Source: an uncultured Pseudohongiella sp. (GTDB lineage Bacteria; Pseudomonadota; Gammaproteobacteria; Pseudomonadales; Pseudohongiellaceae). Taken from it: a stretch of DNA of 44,320 nucleotides. Below are positions 35,641-43,577 of this stretch, in pieces. The notes below the pieces were generated by a model, which worked only from the letters and a program-made list of their open reading frames with translations, was not told the DNA's origin and ran no database searches. Numbering within the stretch: position 1 is the stretch's first letter; each line of letters starts with the position of its first letter. The translations under genes and the position numbers were made by a program. The stretch lies in the NCBI GenBank assembly GCA_902597095.1, contig CACJWK010000021.1, positions 1-44,320 on the forward strand, given 5' to 3'.

Positions 35641-36873
35641 TTACTCCATACCCATCGCGTGTCGCACGATCAGATTTTTCAGCGGGCCAGCACCGTCGAC
35701 CTGAGTCAGTCCGAAATTGCGAAGCCAGACCGTCGTGGGCGCGCGGCCGGCAAATAGGTGTTTGAAACCCTCCATCACCCACATCATCCTGAGGTTATGA
35801 GGCTTGCGCCGGCGCTGATAGCGCTCAAGAATGCGCGAATCGCTCACCTGACGACCGGCCTTGAGGCCTGCGTGGAGCTCCTCGCTGAGGGCAATGACAT
35901 CCAGAAACCCCAGATTTACGCCCTGGCCGGCCAGAGGGTGTATTGAGTGGGCGGCATCGCCGACCAGAACAATTCCGTCGCGAAAATATTCTGTTGCGTG
36001 ACGCTGCCGCAGGGGCACCTGAAAGCGCTTATCAGAGCTCCTAACGCCACCCAGTTTAGATTCAAAGGCATGCGTTAGCTCGTCGTTAAATTGCGCCTCT
36101 GACAGGCCCATCAAACGTTCAGCCTCCCTGGTCACCACCGACCAGACGATCGAGCAATTAAGCTGCTCCCCGTCTCCCGCAAGTGGCAGGAATGCCAGCG
36201 GCCCGGTATGGATAAAACGCTGCCAGGCAGTCGCCCCGTGTGGTTTATCGGTTTGCACTGTAGTGACAATGGCATCATGTCCATAGTCCCATTCACGGGT
36301 CGCAAAGCCCGCCAGCTGACGAATTCTTGAATTTGCGCCGTCCGCAGCGACCAGTAACTTTGCCCGGACGGCGCTGCCATCTTCTGAAGCGATTAGCAGC
36401 GTATCAGATTCATCACGCTCCACGGAGGTCAAATTGAAAGGCGCAAGGTAGGTCAGGTTGCTCTGTTCGCATAGCCCCTGATGCAGGGCCGATGATATGA
36501 CCGAATTCTCGACTATAGAACCGAGGTCGGATTGATGGACTTCATGAGCCCGAAACTGAATCGAACCGGTCCCCTCGGCATCCCAAACCTGCATTTTCTC
36601 ATAGGGGCATTGCCGCATGTCGGCAATATGGCGCCAGATTCCCAGTTCGCTAAACAGCGCTTTCGAAGCCTGCGTCAGTGCGCTGACTCTGGGATCATAG
36701 CGCTCCGGTTGCGCGTGGAATGGCGTCTTGTCTGGTTCAAACGCGACCCGGTCCAGCAGCGCAATCCGACACGGCCTGCCTCCCATGCCGAGGTCAGCCA
36801 AAAGTCTGGCCAGGCTGGTGCCTACCATGCCGCCGCCGGCAATGACAATGTCAAACTCGCGCTCCTGATTCAT
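35641..36873 (-). CDS. ubiI: 2-octaprenylphenol hydroxylase
   Basis: A 410-residue FAD monooxygenase of ubiquinone synthesis that adds the C5 hydroxyl. The dinucleotide motif is IVIAGGGMVGTSLARLL at residues 9-25; the second FAD region DGANSR and the third, VGDAAHSIHPLAGQGVNLGF, are complete. The GDAAHSIHPLAGQGVNLGFLD form and the C-terminal QVDGAGPLKNLIVRHAMG match UbiI (VisC) better than UbiH or UbiF. The ATG at 36873 is chosen; the frame extends some 120 codons further upstream but without similarity. Here it is separated from ubiH by two genes on the opposite strand, unlike in E. coli. Confidence 0.9.
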   Translation of the reverse strand: MNQEREFDIVIAGGGMVGTSLARLLADLGMGGRPCRIALLDRVAFEPDKTPFHAQPERYDPRVSALTQASKALFSELGIWRHIADMRQCPYEKMQVWDAEGTGSIQFRAHEVHQSDLGSIVENSVISSALHQGLCEQSNLTYLAPFNLTSVERDESDTLLIASEDGSAVRAKLLVAADGANSRIRQLAGFATREWDYGHDAIVTTVQTDKPHGATAWQRFIHTGPLAFLPLAGDGEQLNCSIVWSVVTREAERLMGLSEAQFNDELTHAFESKLGGVRSSDKRFQVPLRQRHATEYFRDGIVLVGDAAHSIHPLAGQGVNLGFLDVIALSEELHAGLKAGRQVSDSRILERYQRRRKPHNLRMMWVMEGFKHLFAGRAPTTVWLRNFGLTQVDGAGPLKNLIVRHAMGME

Positions 36874-37053
36874 GCCCTCATTATAGGGGCTCGCCAACGA
36901 GCTTGCATGCCCCGCTGATTGAATCCGACAGACAGTATTGCCTCGTACGCAGCAGTCCACTGACCAGGCACCCGTGCCCGCCGGCAAATAGGAACTCAAA
37001 GTGAATACTGATAGACTGAAGGCTAGCACCGCACGTGTATCCAGGAGATAGCC

Positions 37054-37515
37054 ATGCCACTCACCCTGACCACTGATCAATTGAACGACTACATCGGCAA
37101 AGAAGTCGGTGTTTCTGACTGGATGCTGATCGATCAAGAAAGAATCAATCAGTTCGCCGAAGCGACCGGAGACCATCAGTACATCCATGTTGATCCGGAG
37201 CGGGCGGCGCAAACACCTTTCGGAACGACAATCGCCCATGGCTTTCTGACGATGTCCCTGATGGTTGAGATGGGCTACGAAGGCAGCACGAAACTTGCGA
37301 ATGCGGTGATGGGAATCAACTACGGCTTCGACAAGCTACGCTTTATCAACCCGGTCAAGGTCAACAACAAAGTCAGAGGGCGGTTTCAACTTTTGAGCGC
37401 CGAGGAGAAAAACCCCAATCAGTGGTTACTCAAACACGCAGTCACGGTAGAAATTGAAGGCGAAGACAAACCTGCCCTGATTGCGGTATGGCTCGGAATG
37501 ACCGTTGTCCAGTAG
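37054..37515 (+). CDS. MaoC-family (R)-specific enoyl-CoA hydratase
   Basis: A 153-residue hot-dog fold protein. The catalytic Asp-x4-His of the hydratase motif is seen in FAEATGDHQYIHVDPERA, followed by FGTTIAHGFLTMSL, the usual MaoC/NodN signature. It should hydrate trans-2-enoyl-CoA to (R)-3-hydroxyacyl-CoA in fatty acid or polyhydroxyalkanoate metabolism. AGGAGAT lies 7 bases before the ATG. It sits with a DUF1499 gene on the plus strand between ubiI and ubiH, divergent from ubiI. Confidence 0.93.
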   Translation: MPLTLTTDQLNDYIGKEVGVSDWMLIDQERINQFAEATGDHQYIHVDPERAAQTPFGTTIAHGFLTMSLMVEMGYEGSTKLANAVMGINYGFDKLRFINPVKVNNKVRGRFQLLSAEEKNPNQWLLKHAVTVEIEGEDKPALIAVWLGMTVVQ

Positions 37516-37582
37516 TCCCGACCTTGAATACATGCGTGTTCGCTAGCTCCTTACCGCAGCGACTCTAAGGCACCGAGTTAAC

Positions 37583-37996
37583 ATGAAAAAATCTATATTT
37601 TCGCTCATTCCTTTCCTAACAGCCTGTGCCGGAGAGCCGCCGCAAAACATCGGCGTGCAGAATGGTCGTCTGACTGCGTGCCCGGAGTCGCCTAACTGCG
37701 TCTCCAGTTTCGAATCTGACGCTAAACACGGAATCCAGCCCCTGCAAGCAAGCCTGCGGCAGGTCGAACAGGTGCTGCTCGGACTCGATGAGGCCAACAT
37801 TGTGGAATCAGGAAACGGCTATCTCCACGCCGAATTTACTTCGCGCCTGATGCGCTACGTTGACGACGTGGAGTTTCTTGAGGATTCGACAGCAGGCGTT
37901 ATCCACGTGCGTTCAGCGTCCAGGCTGGGCTACAGCGACCTCGGTGCCAATAGAAAACGCATCGAGAAAATCCGCGGCTTGCTAACGCAAAATTAA
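37583..37996 (+). CDS. DUF1499 family lipoprotein
   Basis: A 137-residue protein with a lipoprotein-type leader (MKKSIFSLIPFLTAC, lipobox cysteine at residue 15). The DUF1499 signature follows: CPESPNCVSS at about 33-42 and a C-terminal GVIHVRSASRLGYSDLGANRKRIE. The role of the family is unknown. It is 67 bases after the MaoC gene and probably co-transcribed; it converges on the ubiH stop only 24 bases away, with no visible terminator between. Confidence 0.9.
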   Translation: MKKSIFSLIPFLTACAGEPPQNIGVQNGRLTACPESPNCVSSFESDAKHGIQPLQASLRQVEQVLLGLDEANIVESGNGYLHAEFTSRLMRYVDDVEFLEDSTAGVIHVRSASRLGYSDLGANRKRIEKIRGLLTQN

Positions 37997-38020
37997 TACT
38001 TTCGGCTGGGGAAGGGCCAG

Positions 38021-39250
38021 TCAGGGCTTCAACCCCATAGCACTTTGAGCGAACCTGCTGCGCACAGATGGCAAGAGCTCCAGGCCCAGCAACCCCAGTT
38101 TGCGAATCGCCCTCTGAGCCCATCGATCATTCGAAAACAGTTTCACCGTTTGGTCGGTAAACAGCACCGACTCGGACTGATCCTGATTTTGCAATTCCAG
38201 ATAGGCCTGCAGAATCTTCATCTCGCCTGGGCTGACTCCCTGCGCTTTTGCGCTGACCAGCTGATGAACCAGGGCCGCAGAGTCGCGCAGGGCAAGGTTC
38301 AGACCTTGCCCTGCCACCGGATGTAAAGTGTGCGCCACATTGCCCAACAGGACCAGCCCCGGCCTGATCTGCTCCCTGGCCAGCGTCAAAGACAGCGGAT
38401 AGGCAACGCGCTGACCGATCTGCAGAATTCTACCCAGTCGTTCTCCGAAGTACTGTGTCAGCCTCGACCGAAAGATCTCTTCGTCACAGCTGAGAAGTTC
38501 TGCCCTGGAAAGTTCCGAGACAGTCCAGACGAGCGACCCCCGGTTTGACCCCTGAAAGTCTGCAAGCGGCAGAACCGCAAGCGGACCAGACTCGGTAAAA
38601 CGCTCGAAGGCAACCCCTAAATGGGGCTTCTCAAACGCGACATTGGTAATGATCGCATGCTGGCCATAATCGGTTTGGGTCTGGTCGATTCCAAGATTTT
38701 TGCAAATAGAAGATCTGCCACCATCAGCTAACACAACCAGCTTGGCAGAGAGCCTGGTCAATTGCTCGTCGCGCGCAAGCGTTAACTCCATTCCAGACTG
38801 ACAGGGTTTTATCTGAGAGATTTTGGCTGGTGCCAGCAAGTTGACCACGGAAGACGCCTGCATAGCCTCGCTCAATACGCCGCCCAGTTCCCTGTTTTCG
38901 ATCACGTAGCCCAGGGCCTCAACACCCTGCTCTGCACTGCTGAGCGTTGTCCGACCAAAGTGTCCACGATCACTGACCTGAATCTCAACAATCGGCTCAA
39001 CAAGCGGGGCAATCGCCGACCACAGCTTCATGGTCTCGAAAATCTGCCTGCTTCCGAAAGACAGTGCGGTGGAGCGCGAATCAAAGCTCGGTTGCTGATC
39101 AAAATTTTTGCTGTCGACGGCTTCGACCACCAGGATACTGTAACCGCTGTCTCTGGTTTGTTGAGCCAGGTTCAGTGCAAAACTGGCGCCAACGAGGCCT
39201 CCGCCGACAACAACGACATCATACTGGGCTGCTAGGGTCTGGGCCTGCAT
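38021..39250 (-). CDS. ubiH: 2-octaprenyl-6-methoxyphenol hydroxylase
   Basis: A 409-residue FAD monooxygenase of ubiquinone synthesis. The dinucleotide motif is VVVVGGGLVGASFALNL (residues 12-28), and DGGRSS is the second FAD region. The third motif is GNVAHTLHPVAGQGLNLALRD, with Asn instead of Asp after the glycine, which is the UbiH form (GNAAQTLHP in E. coli) and separates it from UbiI. It follows pepP after only 2 bases, the conserved pepP-ubiH pair. Confidence 0.92.
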   Translation of the reverse strand: MQAQTLAAQYDVVVVGGGLVGASFALNLAQQTRDSGYSILVVEAVDSKNFDQQPSFDSRSTALSFGSRQIFETMKLWSAIAPLVEPIVEIQVSDRGHFGRTTLSSAEQGVEALGYVIENRELGGVLSEAMQASSVVNLLAPAKISQIKPCQSGMELTLARDEQLTRLSAKLVVLADGGRSSICKNLGIDQTQTDYGQHAIITNVAFEKPHLGVAFERFTESGPLAVLPLADFQGSNRGSLVWTVSELSRAELLSCDEEIFRSRLTQYFGERLGRILQIGQRVAYPLSLTLAREQIRPGLVLLGNVAHTLHPVAGQGLNLALRDSAALVHQLVSAKAQGVSPGEMKILQAYLELQNQDQSESVLFTDQTVKLFSNDRWAQRAIRKLGLLGLELLPSVRSRFAQSAMGLKP

Positions 39251-39252
39251 GG

Positions 39253-40584
39253 CTAATGTGTCGTCTCAGACATGAATGCTTCAATTTCTGAAACGGTTTT
39301 GGGCACCCCTGTACTGAGGATTCGATACCCCGACTTGGTCACCAGCACATCATCTTCGATACGCACGCCGATCCCGCGCCACTGTTCAGGCACATCGGTA
39401 TTGTCAGGGGCAATATAAATTCCCGGCTCAATTGTGGTCACCATGCCTTCCTCCAGCACGCGCCAGGTTCCGTCGATTTTGTAATCGCCAACGTCGTGAA
39501 CATCCATACCTATCCAGTGGCCTACACGATGCATATAGAACGCTTTGTAGGCCTCGGTTTTGATCAGCTGTGACAGCTTGCCCTGCAATAAACCGAGCTT
39601 AATCAGGCCTTGCGTGATCACTTTCACCGATGCGTTATGGGGTGCATCCCACAGCGCACCGGGTTTGATTTCTTCAATTGCGGCTTCCTGAGCCTTCAGT
39701 ACGATTTCATAGATCGCTTTCTGTTCATCGCTGAATTTACCGCTGGCCGGAAAGGTGCGGGTGATATCAGACGCGTAGTATTCGTATTCACAGCCCGCAT
39801 CAATAAGAACGAGATCTCCCTCTTCGATTGCCGCATTGTTGGTGTTGTAGTGCAGAATGCAGGCGTTGTTCCCAGCTGCCACGATTGAGCTGTAGGCAGG
39901 CGCACGACTGCCGTTGCGGGTAAAAGCATAAAGCAGTTCTGCCTCGAGCTCATATTCATGCACACCGGGTCGACAGAAAGCCATGGCCCGTCGATGCCCC
40001 TCCGCTGATATTTTGGCGGCCCGCTCCATCAGTTTGATCTCGGCAGCACTCTTGAACAACCTGAGTTCATGCAGCAAGTGGTCAAGCATCAAAAACTCTC
40101 CCGGTGGATGCGCACCCATTTTCGCCTTCTGGCGAATCGTCTTCACCCATTCCATGACCTGATCATCGAACTTGTCGTCCTTCCCCATGGAGTAGTAGAC
40201 GCGGTCTCTGCCCTCGATCAGACCTGGCAGAATGTCATCAATATCCGCAATCGGAAAAGCATCATCAATCGCAAGATTCTGGATGGCTGCATCCGGACCC
40301 ATCAGGATGCCCGTCCACAATTCCTTTTCCTTATTTTTTTCCTGGCAGAACAGAACCACTTCTCCCTGCTTGCGGCCGGGGATCAGCGCCAGCAGAGCGT
40401 GCTCTTCAGCAAAGCCGGTCAGGTAATAAAAGTCACTATGCTGGCGGTATAAATACTCCGCATCGTTATTACGGAAGCTCGGCGGGGCAGAGGGAACCAG
40501 AGCGATACTGTTGGGCTCCATTTGCGCCATCAACTCTTTGCGCCGTGTTCTCATTTCTTTGTAGGGGTGGGAATTACCTGCCAT
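39253..40584 (-). CDS. pepP: Xaa-Pro aminopeptidase P
   Basis: A 443-residue M24 metallopeptidase that removes the first residue before proline. The N-terminal domain matches PepP (RRKELMAQM; YRQHSDFYYLTGF). The pita-bread domain has the metal ligands in LIDAGCEYEYYASDITRTFP, HRVGHWIGMDVHDVG, TTIEPGIYI and RIEDDVLV. AGGAG is about 13 bases upstream of the ATG at 40584. In E. coli ygfB stands before pepP; here it is absent, and the next gene upstream is the divergent ZapB-like gene. Confidence 0.95.
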   Translation of the reverse strand: MAGNSHPYKEMRTRRKELMAQMEPNSIALVPSAPPSFRNNDAEYLYRQHSDFYYLTGFAEEHALLALIPGRKQGEVVLFCQEKNKEKELWTGILMGPDAAIQNLAIDDAFPIADIDDILPGLIEGRDRVYYSMGKDDKFDDQVMEWVKTIRQKAKMGAHPPGEFLMLDHLLHELRLFKSAAEIKLMERAAKISAEGHRRAMAFCRPGVHEYELEAELLYAFTRNGSRAPAYSSIVAAGNNACILHYNTNNAAIEEGDLVLIDAGCEYEYYASDITRTFPASGKFSDEQKAIYEIVLKAQEAAIEEIKPGALWDAPHNASVKVITQGLIKLGLLQGKLSQLIKTEAYKAFYMHRVGHWIGMDVHDVGDYKIDGTWRVLEEGMVTTIEPGIYIAPDNTDVPEQWRGIGVRIEDDVLVTKSGYRILSTGVPKTVSEIEAFMSETTH

Positions 40585-40870
40585 GGGGACTACAAGACTC
40601 CTGTGTTGGTTGGCGAATCATTCAGACCGAATATGCTCATCCGAATGATGAGCCGGATTGCCGCTGTGCAAGCATATCGGGCCGGCTGACGGGAACCAAG
40701 CCCCATTTTTTTCACTCTTCCATTGACCCGAAAACACCTCAGCTCTATAGTTCATGTGGTGCCTAAACAAACGCCGGTAGAGCGTTGCGGAGGCGTGAAT
40801 TTAATCCATTTCGACGAGCCGGTGCCCCCACGATTTGTCCGGTTCCCCAGCAAAAGCAACTGACTACGGT

Positions 40871-41077
40871 ATGAGCGAAGAAAGTTTTAACACCCTCAGC
40901 GGCAAAGTGGATGATCTGATTGATCTGTGCGCTGAAATGAAGCGTGAAAACCAGGCCCTTAAAGCGGATAAGTCGAACCTGCAGCATGAGCGTCAGCAAT
41001 TGGTGGAAAAGAATCAACTTGCCAAGACCAAATTGCAGTCGGTACTGGACCGACTGAAGTCCATGAACAATTCATGA
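40871..41077 (+). CDS. ZapB-like coiled-coil protein (TIGR02449 type)
   Basis: A 68-residue protein that is nearly all coiled coil: the MSEESFNTLSGKVDDLIDLC start, then heptads of Leu with Gln/Lys/Glu to RLKSMNNS. It matches the small TIGR02449 proteins found just before zapA in many gammaproteobacteria, which are thought to be cell-division factors of ZapB type. The ATG at 40871 gives the normal family length; an upstream GTG (40835) adds 12 residues without similarity. No strong ribosome binding site is present. Confidence 0.85.
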   Translation: MSEESFNTLSGKVDDLIDLCAEMKRENQALKADKSNLQHERQQLVEKNQLAKTKLQSVLDRLKSMNNS

Positions 41078-41124
41078 GAGGGCCTGCAACGCAGAGTTAT
41101 GCAGAGTTATTTAGGCGAGAGAAT

Positions 41125-41439
41125 ATGAGTGAGCAAAGCACCGCGATTCAAGTGACTATTCTGGATAAGGAGTATCAGGTCAACTGCCCTCCTTCCGATC
41201 AGGAGGCACTGATCAAGTCTGCTCGCTATCTTGACGAGAGCATGCGGAAAATTAAGGGTCGCGGCAACATTCACGGTGCTGAGAAGATCGCGATAATGGC
41301 AGCGCTGAACATCACCCATGACATGCTACGAAAAAACCGGCTGATTAATGAGACCCGCCAGACTACTTCAGAGCAGGTGCAATCGCTCGAGGAAAAAATC
41401 GATCTGGCTTTAGCCTCATCAAGACAGCTTGAGTTCTAG
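41125..41439 (+). CDS. zapA: cell division protein ZapA
   Basis: A 104-residue FtsZ-ring associated protein. The N-terminal beta part is VTILDKEYQVNCPPSDQEAL, followed by SARYLDESMRKIKGRG and the IMAALNITHDML helix, and a C-terminal coiled coil (TSEQVQSLEEKIDLAL). It bundles FtsZ filaments at midcell. The ATG at 41125 has AGGCGAGAG upstream. It is followed by 6S RNA and the folate cyclo-ligase gene, the usual gammaproteobacterial order. Confidence 0.95.
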   Translation: MSEQSTAIQVTILDKEYQVNCPPSDQEALIKSARYLDESMRKIKGRGNIHGAEKIAIMAALNITHDMLRKNRLINETRQTTSEQVQSLEEKIDLALASSRQLEF

Positions 41440-41567
41440 CATGGTCAGCCAGGAGTGCGAACTCAGCTGCGAGCGAGCGCCCCGGCCCTGACTGACACCG
41501 ACCTTCACCATTGACGCGATTACGATTCCTGCCAATCAGGCGCTTTCCCTGCCCCTGCAGCCCAAGC

Positions 41568-41573
41568 TATAAT
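41568..41573 (+). promoter_or_regulatory. -10 element of 6S RNA
   Basis: A perfect TATAAT ends 7 bases before the inferred 5' end of 6S RNA. The -35 region (TTCCCT at 41545-41550, 17-bp spacer) is weak. Confidence 0.65.
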
Positions 41574-41579
41574 CTCTGT

Positions 41580-41762
41580 GAGAGTTCCCTAGAACATTTG
41601 CCAGTCAAAAGTGTTCTTGAGCCGATATTGTAATACCCGGAGGCAACTCGTTAGATGTTGTTGTGCAAGTCCGCAAGCCGGAAAGCCTTATGCATCGCGG
41701 GAGCCACCACCTGAACCTTTCGGTTCAGGGCAACTTTGGTAGCGGTGTTCCGGGGGGCTTGA
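41580..41762 (+). ncRNA. ssrS: 6S RNA
   Basis: This RNA binds sigma-70 RNA polymerase and lowers transcription in stationary phase. It lies between zapA and the folate cyclo-ligase gene, its standard place in gammaproteobacteria. The conserved 5' part CTTGAGCCGATATT is present, as is the hairpin CTGAACC-TTT-CGGTTCAG in the 3' half. The ends pair as a closing stem of about 14 bp between AGTTCCCTAGAACA (41583-41596) and TGTTCCGGGGGGCT (41746-41759) with one mismatch. The length of about 183 bases is the normal size. Exact ends are estimated. Confidence 0.93.
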
Positions 41763-41791
41763 TATGACCTTCGCCAGACTGACCCCAATCG

Positions 41792-42391
41792 ATGATGGAT
41801 AAGAACGAACGTCATACCCTGCGTGAGTTGCATCGGACGGCTCGCAAGCGTTTGAGTGAAGAGGAGCAAGCAGCCGCAGCGGCAGCGCTTTCCTCCTTAG
41901 TTTCTGCTCAGGATTTTTTTCAGTCCGCCACGAAGATCGCGTTCTATCTCGCCTTTGATGGCGAAATCGACCCCCAACCCCTACTGTCACAAGCTCTAGC
42001 TGAAGGTAAAACCTGCTTTCTGCCGGTTATTAACCAGCGCGATGAAAAACTGCTTGGCTTCGCACCCTATGACAACACAACGGAGCTGGTTGAGAATCAA
42101 TGGGGCATAGCAGAGCCGCCGGCGCCCGCTACCGAGATCTCACCGACCGGTTTTGATCTGGTTCTGATGCCACTGGTGGCATTTGATCGGGAGTGCTATC
42201 GCCTCGGTATGGGCAAGGGGTTTTATGACCGAACGTTCAGTTTTAAGATTTTCAATCGCAGCAGTCAGCCTCTGCTGATCGGGCTGGCACATGAGTGCCA
42301 GTTAGCTGATGGGCTTCCCAACGAAGGCTGGGATGTAAGACTGGACGCGGTCGTAACCGCAGAGAAAATATACCTCCCCGATACTGCGTAG
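41792..42391 (+). CDS. ygfA: 5-formyltetrahydrofolate cyclo-ligase
   Basis: A 199-residue enzyme that turns 5-formyl-THF into 5,10-methenyl-THF with ATP. The N-terminal RRTARKRLSEEE-like region, the FYLAFDGEIDPQPLL motif, the LVLMPLVAFDRECYRLGMGKGFYDR signature (ATP/Mg binding; split here as LVLMPLVAFD and RLGMGKGFYDR) and the end segment ECQL with EGWDVRLDAVVT are all present. It lies 30 bases after 6S RNA, with which it is usually co-transcribed. Two ATGs in tandem at 41792/41795; no clear ribosome binding site. Confidence 0.95.
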   Translation: MMDKNERHTLRELHRTARKRLSEEEQAAAAAALSSLVSAQDFFQSATKIAFYLAFDGEIDPQPLLSQALAEGKTCFLPVINQRDEKLLGFAPYDNTTELVENQWGIAEPPAPATEISPTGFDLVLMPLVAFDRECYRLGMGKGFYDRTFSFKIFNRSSQPLLIGLAHECQLADGLPNEGWDVRLDAVVTAEKIYLPDTA

Positions 42392-42476
42392 TGCGGTTCA
42401 TAGAGCACTTCTCTACCTCCCTGGCGTCTCTGTCCCTTCGGGTTAGCGTAAATCTGCGTCTGACGGTGCGGTCGTG

Positions 42477-42569
42477 CTAGAGCAGAGCGCTTTGGGCAAC
42501 GCTGCTGGCGAGCACACTCATCATGAATACTGTGAAAACTATGAATACCATGTCCGGTTTCTTATTCAT
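42477..42569 (-). CDS. 30-residue single-helix membrane peptide
   Basis: ATG at 42569 with GGAG 8 bases upstream opens MNKKPDMVFIVFTVFMMSVL followed by ASSVAQSALL and TAG. The layout is a short basic/polar start with KPD, one transmembrane helix and a small polar tail. Tiny proteins with an 'M-x-KPD-(hydrophobic)' start are, as far as I recall, seen in other gammaproteobacteria, but I cannot confirm a family. It is too short to be called by most gene finders. Confidence 0.6.
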   Translation of the reverse strand: MNKKPDMVFIVFTVFMMSVLASSVAQSALL

Positions 42570-42754
42570 CGGTACTCTCCGGTACTGATTTCATATAGAA
42601 CTGCCGTTTTAACTGATGAGAGCCTTATGACTGCCGGCAAATTCATCATATAAAGGGCTTAACGGCTTATTACCGAGAATCTTTAGAAAAATATAACTAA
42701 AAAACAATTGATTACTGACAATATGTAAAAAAATACTTAAATACACAAAAAGAG

Positions 42755-42784
42755 TTGCGCTCAAAAATGCACTGGTTTTATACT
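42755..42784 (+). promoter_or_regulatory. candidate promoter of imuA-imuB
   Basis: TTGCGC (42755-42760) and TATACT (42779-42784) are 18 bases apart; the -10 runs into the LexA box, so LexA binding would block the polymerase. Confidence 0.5.
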
Positions 42785-42800
42785 GTATAAAAATACAGTA
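42781..42800 (+). promoter_or_regulatory. LexA binding site (SOS box)
   Basis: TACTGTATAAAAATACAGTA fits the E. coli-type LexA consensus (CTG, ten bases, CAG, with TA flanks). Its half sites are a perfect inverted repeat of eight bases. It is 20 bases before the imuA ATG. Confidence 0.93.
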
Positions 42801-42820
42801 TAAACAGTGTGGATTTAAAA

Positions 42821-43561
42821 ATGGCTATTCTCAGAGATTCTATCACTCAGCCAGAGGCCAATATTGGCAAGGCATTCAACGATATCGCCTGCAACAGCAG
42901 GGGAACCCCCCGGACAAGAGTCAATCAACTGCTGCACAGCAATCCAAACCTCTGGCGTGGCTGCGATATGGCTGGTCAAGGCTTTCACGGTGTCGCCACG
43001 GGGTATCGTGAACTGGACGATATTCTGCCGGGCCGAGGCTGGCCTCGCAGCGGCCTGGTCGAAGTAATTGCGCGACACTCGGGGATGGGAGAGCTGCAGC
43101 TGCTCATCCCTCTGATGCAGTCGGTCATCAAGCAGGGAAAATGGATTCTCTGGGTGGCCCCACCTTATCTGCTTAATGCGCCTGCTCTGACTCAAGCGGG
43201 AATCGATATCGACCAGATTCTCATCGTGAAGCAAGACACGTCCTGTAAAGACGCGCTATGGAGTATGGAAAAGGCAATGCAAACGGAAAACTGCGGGCTG
43301 GTGCTGGCCTGGCAGAACTGGCTACCGGGCAAAGTACTACGTCGTCTGCAGCTTGCAGCTGAAGCTGGCGATACGCTGGCGGTCCTGTTCAAGCATAATG
43401 ATAGTAAGTACTCACCTTCGTCATTACGCCTGCAAATAAAGGCTTCTGCCACTGATGATCGTGACTTTTCTCGAGCCGAAGTGACCGTCATCAAGGCCCG
43501 TGGCAATTTCAGGCCATTAAGTGCTCAGTTCAATCTCTACTCGGAGTCACTGTCAGCCTGA
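42821..43561 (+). CDS. imuA: SOS translesion-synthesis factor ImuA (SulA/RecA-like)
   Basis: A 246-residue protein of the ImuA family, RecA-related but without a normal Walker A. Recognisable are the GVATGYRELDDILPGRGWP segment, then RSGLVEVIARHSGMGELQLL, and a WILWVAPPYLLNAPAL stretch typical of the family. It works with ImuB and DnaE2 in damage-induced mutagenesis. A perfect LexA box is just upstream. The ATG at 42821 is preferred; a GTG at 42809 would add four residues. It is followed by imuB after 16 bases. Confidence 0.9.
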   Translation: MAILRDSITQPEANIGKAFNDIACNSRGTPRTRVNQLLHSNPNLWRGCDMAGQGFHGVATGYRELDDILPGRGWPRSGLVEVIARHSGMGELQLLIPLMQSVIKQGKWILWVAPPYLLNAPALTQAGIDIDQILIVKQDTSCKDALWSMEKAMQTENCGLVLAWQNWLPGKVLRRLQLAAEAGDTLAVLFKHNDSKYSPSSLRLQIKASATDDRDFSRAEVTVIKARGNFRPLSAQFNLYSESLSA

Positions 43562-43577
43562 GTCCGCAGAGAGAATA

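Larger units (their letters stand above)
42392..42820. other. 429-bp intergenic region, partly AT-rich
   Basis: It holds a 30-codon gene on the minus strand (42477-42569), an AT-rich stretch (42640-42780) and the LexA-controlled promoter of imuA at its right end. Nothing else is supported. Confidence 0.5.

Noticed and set aside
35400..35765. Plus-strand frame of 121 codons
   Set aside because: Its second half is antisense to the well-conserved end of ubiI and it has no protein-like features.
41651..41990. Minus-strand frames over the 6S RNA region
   Set aside because: They lie in the structured RNA and antisense to the folate cyclo-ligase gene.
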